Virus record (IMG/VR): IMGVR_UViG_3300037502_004040
Span: 1-22,154 of that record
DNA from: a virus
Reading direction: 5' to 3' (one strand)
DNA: 22,154 nucleotides
The notes beneath the pieces were generated by a model. It saw only the letters and a list, made by a program, of their open reading frames with translations. It made no database searches and had not been told where the DNA came from. The translations under genes were made by a program, and so were the position numbers. Below, piece by piece: positions 1 to 6,169 of this stretch (position 1 is the first letter of the stretch; each line of letters starts with the position of its first letter).

Positions 1-127
1 GGAACCTTTTTTGAACACCCCACTTTGTGTTTTCTGAGATGGACCGTGACTCTTCCTGGGCCATGGATGAAAGGATAGTTAGGAACAGCTCACTTTTGCT
101 ATCAAGTGTATCGAGGTTCTCTTTTTC
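1..127 (-). pseudogene. Truncated large serine recombinase (fragment of catalytic domain)
   Basis: Conceptual translation of the minus strand from 127 down to the window edge gives an uninterrupted recombinase segment: EKENLDTLDSKSELFLTI, then SSMAQEESRSISENTKWGVQ. This is the second half of a resolvase-type catalytic domain and closely parallels residues of the 555-residue recombinase at 6170-7837 (DSKSEVLLTIISSIAEEESR, then VSWGVQKRF). The frame is open to the edge, so the C-terminal part probably continues outside the window. Above 127 the homology stops abruptly: the frame meets a stop within three codons, and no catalytic-serine (RVS) or SRFARN segment lies upstream. The N-terminal third is therefore missing here. 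It is either a decayed gene or the target gene split by prophage integration; the sequence alone cannot decide. Confidence 0.85.
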
Positions 128-208
128 GCCTCGAATCTAAAAGGATAAAAAGGAAACCCAATACACAGAAGAATGTCAATAAAAAGGTGATTTTGGACAA
201 AAAAAAGA

Positions 209-235
209 AACCCACCACAACGAATGTGATGAGTT
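209..235 (-). terminator. Intrinsic terminator hairpin
   Basis: The minus-strand RNA folds AACTCATCACA / TGTGGTGGGTT (11 bp with G-U pairs) around a TTCGT loop. A pyrimidine tract rich in U (TTTCTTTTTTTT) follows at about 197-208. No gene now ends just upstream of it, so it may be a leftover of a lost cistron or may insulate the recombinase fragment. Its right half and flank resemble the terminator at 544-566. Confidence 0.7.
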
Positions 236-458
236 GAACTTTGGTTTCTGTATATACTCGTAGAGCAATTTATAAGATGTGTTTTATAAAATTAATGCTA
301 TCCATACAAAAAACAGCAAATTTTAAAAGGCCTTTTTAAAAAACGAGCCTTCAGTTTGCCCTATAACGGCTTTTTTTAGAAATTAGGTCCTGTAAGTTCG
401 TCTTTAAGCTTTATCCCCTAAAATCGCTTATAAACCCATTTTTTAAAGAAAAGCAGCA

Positions 459-521
459 AACCCACCAAGATTCAGTCTAAGTTCGGTACATTTCCGAGCC
501 TAGATACCTTCTTGGCGGGTT
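459..521 (-). terminator. Long two-part hairpin, probable terminator
   Basis: On the minus strand a 12-bp basal stem (AACCCGCCAAGA / TCTTGGTGGGTT, one G-U pair) closes a second 11-bp stem (486-476 with 504-494, one mismatch and a wobble) with a 7-nt loop. U-rich sequence follows on the minus strand. The fold is far longer than a normal terminator. It shares the CCCACCAAG arm with the terminator at 2270-2312. It could also act as a structured RNA end or a DNA cruciform. Confidence 0.55.
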
Positions 522-543
522 CCTTTTACCGAGCAAAATAAAA

Positions 544-566
544 AGCCCACCACATTGTGATGAGCT
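544..566 (-). terminator. Terminator of the Panacea toxin-antitoxin operon
   Basis: AGCTCATCACA and TGTGGTGGGCT, which overlap in the middle, form a 10-bp hairpin with a 3-nt loop. A U-rich run (TTTTTATTTT) follows, and the hairpin starts 9 nt after the stop codon of the antitoxin gene. Confidence 0.85.
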
Positions 567-574
567 AAACTTTT

Positions 575-1594
575 TTAATGGATTGAAAGCTTTTCTGCAT
601 AAGAAAAGGGAATTGTACAATTCCTACCTGTGCATTTATATGCATCTTCATCATGCATTTTATCTATAATCTCCTGGGAGTTTAAATGCCCAACTTCTGC
701 TATAACTGTATCCAATATTTCAATTTCCTGAGGAGTTAGTTCTTTGATTTTAAAACCTTCCACCGGGTAAAACTTATAGCCCATACGATCTAAATCATAT
801 AGAACTGTTTCAAATTCCACGCCATCCAAATCTAAAATCTGTTCATATCCTTCTGGTACTGCACCCATAGGTAAAGCGCTATACACTAGGCCAGTTATAG
901 ATTTTCCTCTTCTTTTATAGCTAACACTATCTCCATACCATAGCATCTTCATTAACTTTACTTTGTGAAGACTGGAAACTTTTGAAGCGTAATAATTAAT
1001 GATTTCTATCACTTTATTCAAATTCAGTTCTACCCCACCAGTTATAATGTCATCAACAAAATCAGCATATAGGGCTTGAATCGAATCCATCAAGTAACGA
1101 TTTTTCATTCTTCTGAACTCTGTGCTTGCTGATTTATGATATTTGTCATAGGCTTTATCGGAGATTTTACCTTTAGCTCTAGTTAACATTTGTAGAAACC
1201 ATTTAGGATCTGAATCGATTTTTCTTAGTACATCGTCATGAGCACGATCCTGGACTTGATGGTTTTCATATCTTGTAATTGTAGCTCTTCCCCAGTCTAA
1301 GATTTCTGAAAAGTCCTTTTGACTTACTTCATACTTATCTCTAATCCTAATGATTTCTTGAGAGGTTAATAGACCTACTTTTTCTCTATAAGCATCTTTC
1401 ATCGCTAGGCTATTAGCCTTGATCATATCTTCTGTTTCAAGATATTCATCTGCATGAGCACAATACTCATATGTTGCATCAAAGGATACTTCTATACCTT
1501 TAAACTCTTCTATATCCTCTAGAATAACTGTTTGCACTTCATGCTCTTCCATACAGATGAGACATAATTTCTTTTCTTTTTTAATTGTTTTCAT
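575..1594 (-). CDS. MqsA-like antitoxin with C-terminal Panacea (SocA-like/DUF4065) domain
   Basis: This 339-residue protein is a probable antitoxin and autorepressor. Residues about 8-50 resemble the MqsA zinc domain: C11-x2-C14, then YEYC45-AHA where MqsA has C-x2-C. The fourth cysteine is replaced by alanine, so the metal site is incomplete or uses H47. Residues about 72-130 form an Xre-type helix-turn-helix (LTSQEIIRIRDKYEVSQKDF ... GRATITRYE) matching the MqsA DNA-binding domain. Residues about 170-300 look like the Panacea/SocA-like domain (VKLMKMLWYGDS, then TGLVYSALPMGAVPEGY), which is known to neutralise diverse toxins. The start at 1594 is chosen for its strong GAGGTG site, which overlaps the stop of the upstream toxin; an in-frame ATG at 1630 lies inside the toxin gene and has no ribosome site. 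Together with 1605-2057 it forms a toxin-first operon. Confidence 0.8.
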   Translation of the reverse strand: MKTIKKEKKLCLICMEEHEVQTVILEDIEEFKGIEVSFDATYEYCAHADEYLETEDMIKANSLAMKDAYREKVGLLTSQEIIRIRDKYEVSQKDFSEILDWGRATITRYENHQVQDRAHDDVLRKIDSDPKWFLQMLTRAKGKISDKAYDKYHKSASTEFRRMKNRYLMDSIQALYADFVDDIITGGVELNLNKVIEIINYYASKVSSLHKVKLMKMLWYGDSVSYKRRGKSITGLVYSALPMGAVPEGYEQILDLDGVEFETVLYDLDRMGYKFYPVEGFKIKELTPQEIEILDTVIAEVGHLNSQEIIDKMHDEDAYKCTGRNCTIPFSYAEKLSIH

Positions 1595-1604
1595 TTTTCT
1601 CACC

Positions 1605-2057
1605 TCAAACTTTCTTATATGGAAAGTCACTTTCTTTGAAATCCCACTCAGAGTAGTGGAATGACATCACCATTATAAAACTATCTCCGCTAGCATGGGC
1701 AATACTAACCAATTCTACTCGTATCTTAATATATACGTCATCTCCTGAATATTGTTTCCCAAAGACTCGCATTTCACTCCGTTTGGGAAATCTTGTATCC
1801 TTCACTGTTTCAATGTATTCCTCAACAGTAAGAAGTGACAACTCCCTTTTTAATGCTTCAACCTCATCTTCATCAGGAAATAATTGTCCCATAGTATATC
1901 TATTTGTATATTTCTTATTACGGCCCTGATCAACATTTCTGTCTTTTTGAAAATTAATGGTCACAGAACCACTCTTGATTGCATATTTTAACCTGTCAAT
2001 ATAGGTCTGAACTTCTAGTTTGGATTCTTTTCTTTTAACTTCTGTTATCTTGCTCAT
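1605..2057 (-). CDS. Putative MqsR-like toxin (150 aa)
   Basis: The gene lies directly upstream of the MqsA/Panacea antitoxin and ends 10 nt before the antitoxin ATG, the toxin-first order of mqsRA. The C-terminal half (LLTVEEYIETVKD ... VFGKQYSGDDVYIKIRVELV ... SFIMVMSFHYSEWDF) aligns by eye with the end of E. coli MqsR (YKSMTTYSDHTIWQDVY ... VTGQVYLKITVI ... VLIVSF). The key tyrosine of the VYIK motif and a lysine before the loop are retained. The N-terminal 50 residues are longer and more basic than MqsR. If the match is right, the protein is a RelE-superfamily mRNA interferase; otherwise it is an unrelated toxin neutralised by Panacea. The start at 2057 is chosen because upstream in-frame ATGs at 2105 and 2078 fall in the operator and promoter. 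Confidence 0.62.
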   Translation of the reverse strand: MSKITEVKRKESKLEVQTYIDRLKYAIKSGSVTINFQKDRNVDQGRNKKYTNRYTMGQLFPDEDEVEALKRELSLLTVEEYIETVKDTRFPKRSEMRVFGKQYSGDDVYIKIRVELVSIAHASGDSFIMVMSFHYSEWDFKESDFPYKKV

Positions 2058-2061
2058 CTTT

Positions 2062-2090
2062 ATTATAACACTCCCCATGGTCAAGGTCAA
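2062..2090 (-). promoter_or_regulatory. Sigma-A-type promoter of the Panacea toxin-antitoxin operon
   Basis: A TTGACC -35 (2090-2085) and a perfect TATAAT -10 (2067-2062) are separated by exactly 17 nt. The -10 ends only 4 nt before the toxin ATG (2057), so the transcript would begin at or within the start codon region. Confidence 0.75.
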
Positions 2091-2093
2091 TAA

Positions 2094-2117
2094 TTTTGGT
2101 ATCAATTGATGCCAAAA
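2094..2117 (-). promoter_or_regulatory. 24-bp near-palindromic operator
   Basis: The minus strand reads TTTTGG-C-ATCAATTGAT-A-CCAAAA, symmetric except for one base pair per arm. It abuts the -35 of the toxin-antitoxin promoter, a natural place for autorepression by the HTH domain of the antitoxin. Confidence 0.65.
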
Positions 2118-2269
2118 ATTTGATTTTAAAATCTCCTAACTTATATTGTATACCATATAACCCTATCTTTCTACATAGAATTACATTTTTATCAATGGTT
2201 AATCCTGTTGTATCAACATTTTAAGGCATTTCTATTTTGCTTTCAATTTTATTTATAAATAAAAAATAA

Positions 2270-2312
2270 CCCACCAAGTAGCTTGATTACTCCTATCAGG
2301 CAACTCAGTGGG
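2270..2312 (-). terminator. Terminator of the recombinase operon
   Basis: CCCACTGAGT pairs with ACTTGGTGGG (10 bp, two G-U pairs) around a 23-nt loop that can itself form a small CCT/AGG hairpin. A T-rich run (TTATTTTTTATTT) follows on the minus strand. It lies about 80 nt after the stop of the fused recombinase. Nothing else is evident between here and the operator at 2094-2117. Confidence 0.75.
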
Positions 2313-2389
2313 TTTCATTATGTGTTTTTAATTTTGTCTTGTTTTTCTTTATTTTTAAAGAATACTGTTCCATTTATAAAAAAGCATTA

Positions 2390-5300
2390 CTACTTTTTTA
2401 CTGAATAATATTTTTGCATTCTATGAATAGGCTGGTCTGGAATTGTTCTTTTTATTTTTCCCTGATCTATTAGAGGATTAAGGATAAAATTTCTAAAAGC
2501 ATTCTTAGAAGAATATTTCCCTAAAAAATCAATCATCTCAGTCATCTTTTTTGGCTCTTCACAATATTTTAGTAAAGCCTTCACCTCAGGTCCTTTTAAA
2601 AACTCTTTCTTTTCTAATTGATATTTTGCTTTTTTCCTTCTTTTCTCCTGTTCTTGAAAGGCTCTGTAGTTTATTGGCGATCTCCACTCAAAACCGGAAT
2701 TGAACCGATAAACAATTTGACCATCTTCTATAATAGTGCCTCTTTCAATGAAGCGCTCAAATAGTTCAGGTTGAAACTCCGGTGCATTTAGGTAATAGCC
2801 AAGATCGTCTCTTCCTACATCTAGATAGATTGACAGAACCTTTCTAAGGGTTTTTATCTCCTCCTCTATCTCGGCTTGCTGTTCTTCTCGGGCCATAAAA
2901 TCAACAATTTGCTCTCTTATCTTCATAATCTCTTCTGTCAAATGATCCACCAGTTTTGCATCTTTTCCTTTTCTGCCCAGCTCATCTTCAACCGCTTTAT
3001 AAAGCTTCTGGTTTAAATCATCTTTGTCTTTTTCTAATATATCTCTTTGCATTTCTTCCTCTGGCTTTATTCGCAAGTCTTCAATGAAGGCATCAATGTA
3101 CATGTTAAATGCAGGGTTGAATTTTATGTCCATCATTAGCTGAGAGAAGTTTTCTTCAACATACTCCTGGTTAAGGTGCATGGAATCACATTGGCCTTTC
3201 GATGATTGATTGCAGCACCACCACCTCACCTCATAATTTTTCTTCTGTCTGTTGATGGCTCTACTATATCCCACTAGACTTCCACATTTACCGCAATAGA
3301 ATTTTTTTGAAAAAGATTCATTCTTGCCGTGGTCATCTGGATATTTTTGATGGCTCTTTTTCCGTTCCTTTTCATTTGTTTCAGTCAATTTTTGAACCCT
3401 TTCCCACTGCTCTTCTTCAATAATTGGTTTATGGTGATTCTCAATGAAATACATAGGCAGTTCTCCAGAGTTTTTTACACGTTCGTTTACCAAAGTAAGA
3501 CCTGAATGAAACCTCTGATAGATGTAATTTCCTCGGTAAATTTCAGAGCGCAGTATCCTTCCAATGGTGGTGTCAGACCACGCTCTTTGTCCACCAGGAG
3601 TAGGAACCCCTTCAGATATTAGTAAATTTCTTATAGCCCTAATTGTCGTTCCTTTTTCATACTCATCATAAATCCGCTTCACAATTTTTGCTTCTTCATC
3701 GTTTATTACCCATTCTTTATTTTTATTGTATTCATAGCCGTAACCTTGGACTGCAGGCCTTACAATTCCTCTTTGGGCTAAGCTTCTTCTGCCCCAAGCA
3801 ATGGCTTCACCGATATTGACACTTTCTTCCTGCCCAAGTGCGGATAACAGATTAATCAGGACATTACTTTTACTGTCAGATGCTCTTAAATTTTCACGTT
3901 CGAACCATACATCTACGGGCGGGTCCAAGCTTTTTAGCATGTTCAAATAGGTTAATGTATCTACAGTATTTCTAGCAAATCTAGAAATTGATTTTGTAAT
4001 AATAAGGTCTATTTTTTGAGCTTTACAGTCTTCTATCATTCTTTTAAACTCCACTCTGTTCTCAGTGGATCTTCCACTTTTCCCATCATCTATATAGATA
4101 TCAGCTAAGATGTAGCGTGGGTCCTTGAGGATTAGGTACAGATAATATGAATATTGAGTTTTGATGCTTGTTTTTTGCTGCTCCAGTTCTGTAGAAACAC
4201 GAACGTAGGCAGCCACTTTTAACTTCTTTTCTCTAATAACAGGAACATTCGTCCACATCACCACAGAATTACTCAATTGTTTTTGAATATTTTTAACCAT
4301 TAAGTTCGGCTCAAGTTTTCTTTCTGCTATCATATTTGCGTCCTCCTCATCTACATAATTTAGATCACCCCCTTTCTCCAAGGTGGTTTGATTGTTTTGC
4401 ACAATTTCAAATTCAGGTTCTATGTCGACCACAAAATCCCCTTTAGGATACACTTCTGAAGAGGACTCTTTTATGTTAGGTTTTATGGGTTTACAGATTC
4501 CAACTTCAGTTTCTTTACCATCAATCCAGTAAACTTTATAATCATCTTTGGAGTAGATATCCATGGAAAGAATCCAAGCTCTCATGTATTCAATTGTTGC
4601 TTTTTCTGAGAATTCTTCAAATGTTTTAATATTCTCAAGCCAGTTTATGGAGTCCAGGCGATACTTCCTATCATCTTCGATTTCTACAAGCCGATTCTCA
4701 AATTTCGCATAATCCCTTTCCATCTGATTAATATCTTCATCTGTAAATTGAATATCTCTCAACCTTTTAGCCAATTGAATCTGCGTCAAGGCTTTAAGTC
4801 GATGGAACTCAAAGTAGTCATTCTGGTTTATTCTAATCAACATTCTTTGTAGCATTTTAATAAGCTTTGGATCTTCAATATCAAACTTTACTCTAAAGGC
4901 TTTAAGCATCATTTGAACCATTAGGTCTTCCCTTATAGTTGGTAAGCTGCAGAGGCTTTTGCTGGTTATGGCAGAGACACACTTAAAATAATTCCATGGA
5001 TTAATTCTATTCCTTGTAACACTTTGACCGCAATTGCCACATTGAATACGCTTTGACAACGGATGAGGCATTGATGATTGAGGTTTGGATTCTTTTTTAT
5101 TCTTGTTTCTGCCTTCCTGAACCCGATCAAAGACTTCCTGGCTGATAATCGCTGGATGGTGATTCTCTATAAAATATTGATCCCGTATCCCTTCTGATGA
5201 CCTTCTTTTATTGCTCATCAGGTCTCTTGTGATTTTTCTGGTCTTTGCATTTCCTGTATAAGCAATGTTTGATAAGATTGAAGCTATCGTCTTCGGCCCC

Positions 5301-6037
5301 CACAGCTCCTTCCCGAAGTAGGTCTTAATCCCTCTCTTGGTTAGTTCACCTGCGATAGCGTTATTACTCATACCGTCAAGATGCATTTGATAAATCTGTC
5401 TAACAACGTGGGCCTGCTCTTCGTTGATTGTAATAACTGTCTCATTACCAACTTTTGTTTTATCATAGCCGTATGTGTGCCCGATGCTAACCTTACCTTT
5501 CATCATTCTTTTTTCATGCCCCCACTCTATAGCCTGAGAAGTAGCCTCAAGCTCTCCTTGGGCAATGCTGGCATAGGTTTTTAGAAGGTAGGTTGTATCA
5601 CTTCTGGTGCTTTCAATATTTTCCGTTTCAAAATACACTGTGATATTTAATTCTTTAAGCCGCTCAATGACTTCAATGAGTTCTTGAGTGTTTCTTGAAA
5701 ATCGAGATACATTTTTTACAAGAATTAAATCAATTTTGTTTTCTTCACAATGTCTTAACATACGGGTGAATCCTCTTCTTAATGAAGCTTTTCTTCCTGT
5801 TACTAGATCATCAAAATAAATACCAACAAAGGTCCAATTGTCCCTGCTATTTATCACATGGGTGTAGTGGCTTACTTGACTTTCCAATGAATGGGACATT
5901 CCCCGTGAATCAAGACTCACCCTACAATAGGCTGCTACTTTGATTCCTTCACGTTTACTATAAAGTGGACTATCATCTATCTTTTTTAGAGGATCCCATA
6001 ACGTATTGATCCACAAGCTTTTATCTATTTGGTCCAT
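2390..6037 (-). CDS. Double large serine recombinase (two complete recombinases fused in frame) with winged-helix C-terminus
   Basis: At 1215 residues this is about twice the normal length of a large serine recombinase. Module 1 (residues about 32-545) has a resolvase domain (KVAAYCRVS with nucleophile S41; NVSRFSRN), a recombinase domain (about 190-300), a zinc ribbon (CGNCG ... C ... C, about 330-365) and a coiled coil. A linker with no recombinase motif leads to M569. Module 2 repeats the plan: KVAAYVRVS with S615, KSISRFARN, QEES, a zinc ribbon (CGKCG ... CC ... C) and a coiled coil. The last about 73 residues (PEVKALLKYC ... NPLIDQGKIKRTIPDQP ... QKYY) resemble the winged helix found at the end of RecG-like and Fic-associated proteins, which is unusual on a recombinase. 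All visible catalytic residues are intact in both modules. The protein would cut and rejoin DNA at attachment sites. RBS AAAGGAG lies 7 nt before the ATG. Module 1 is most like the 539-residue protein and module 2 most like the 555-residue protein. Confidence 0.93.
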   Translation of the reverse strand: MDQIDKSLWINTLWDPLKKIDDSPLYSKREGIKVAAYCRVSLDSRGMSHSLESQVSHYTHVINSRDNWTFVGIYFDDLVTGRKASLRRGFTRMLRHCEENKIDLILVKNVSRFSRNTQELIEVIERLKELNITVYFETENIESTRSDTTYLLKTYASIAQGELEATSQAIEWGHEKRMMKGKVSIGHTYGYDKTKVGNETVITINEEQAHVVRQIYQMHLDGMSNNAIAGELTKRGIKTYFGKELWGPKTIASILSNIAYTGNAKTRKITRDLMSNKRRSSEGIRDQYFIENHHPAIISQEVFDRVQEGRNKNKKESKPQSSMPHPLSKRIQCGNCGQSVTRNRINPWNYFKCVSAITSKSLCSLPTIREDLMVQMMLKAFRVKFDIEDPKLIKMLQRMLIRINQNDYFEFHRLKALTQIQLAKRLRDIQFTDEDINQMERDYAKFENRLVEIEDDRKYRLDSINWLENIKTFEEFSEKATIEYMRAWILSMDIYSKDDYKVYWIDGKETEVGICKPIKPNIKESSSEVYPKGDFVVDIEPEFEIVQNNQTTLEKGGDLNYVDEEDANMIAERKLEPNLMVKNIQKQLSNSVVMWTNVPVIREKKLKVAAYVRVSTELEQQKTSIKTQYSYYLYLILKDPRYILADIYIDDGKSGRSTENRVEFKRMIEDCKAQKIDLIITKSISRFARNTVDTLTYLNMLKSLDPPVDVWFERENLRASDSKSNVLINLLSALGQEESVNIGEAIAWGRRSLAQRGIVRPAVQGYGYEYNKNKEWVINDEEAKIVKRIYDEYEKGTTIRAIRNLLISEGVPTPGGQRAWSDTTIGRILRSEIYRGNYIYQRFHSGLTLVNERVKNSGELPMYFIENHHKPIIEEEQWERVQKLTETNEKERKKSHQKYPDDHGKNESFSKKFYCGKCGSLVGYSRAINRQKKNYEVRWWCCNQSSKGQCDSMHLNQEYVEENFSQLMMDIKFNPAFNMYIDAFIEDLRIKPEEEMQRDILEKDKDDLNQKLYKAVEDELGRKGKDAKLVDHLTEEIMKIREQIVDFMAREEQQAEIEEEIKTLRKVLSIYLDVGRDDLGYYLNAPEFQPELFERFIERGTIIEDGQIVYRFNSGFEWRSPINYRAFQEQEKRRKKAKYQLEKKEFLKGPEVKALLKYCEEPKKMTEMIDFLGKYSSKNAFRNFILNPLIDQGKIKRTIPDQPIHRMQKYYSVKK
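4333..4347 (-). promoter_or_regulatory. Internal ribosome binding site for recombinase module 2
   Basis: Within the fused gene, a perfect AGGAGG (4347-4342) stands 8 nt before an in-frame ATG (codon 569, 4333). Translation from it would give a free 647-residue module 2 protein. It looks like the start of a formerly separate gene. Confidence 0.7.
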
Positions 6038-6169
6038 TTAAAAACTCCTTTCCCTTTAAAAATTGTACTTGGTTCTAATGTTTGCATGGGCGCAAAACTA
6101 TTGCAAGTACTATCTTCATATGGCAAAGGGGTATTTTATTTGCTTAGATAAATTCTTCTCTTGTAACTG

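Larger units (their letters stand above)
128..543. other. Non-coding junction region
   Basis: No credible gene is seen on either strand between the recombinase fragment and the terminator of the toxin-antitoxin operon. The stretch is AT-rich and holds two minus-strand terminator-like hairpins (209-235 and 459-521). A weak GC-poor element around 330-376 contains the self-complementary AAAAGGCCTTTT and a 4-bp AGCC/GGCT stem. If the left-edge recombinase fragment is the integration target, the attachment site should lie at about 120-200. The junction contains the short palindrome TTCGAGGCGAA at about 124-134. Confidence 0.5.

Noticed and set aside
330-376. Additional terminator with AGCC/GGCT stem and T-runs
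   Set aside because: The stem is only 4 bp with a long loop, and the AAAAGGCCTTTT palindrome nearby is mostly A/T; support is too weak to list as a terminator.
459-521. Riboswitch or T-box
   Set aside because: The long hairpin has no conserved riboswitch core, no T-box sequence and no downstream gene on the minus strand within 330 nt that it could control.
1595-1630. Extended N-terminus for the Panacea antitoxin
   Set aside because: The upstream ATG lies inside the toxin gene with no ribosome site; the ATG at 1594 has a strong GAGGTG at the right distance and starts directly before the MqsA-like zinc motif.
2058-2105. Upstream ATG codons (2105, 2078) as start of the MqsR-like toxin
   Set aside because: The codon at 2105 lies in the middle of the 24-bp palindrome and that at 2078 within the promoter spacer, so neither would be transcribed from the evident promoter; a start there would need a different promoter further upstream.
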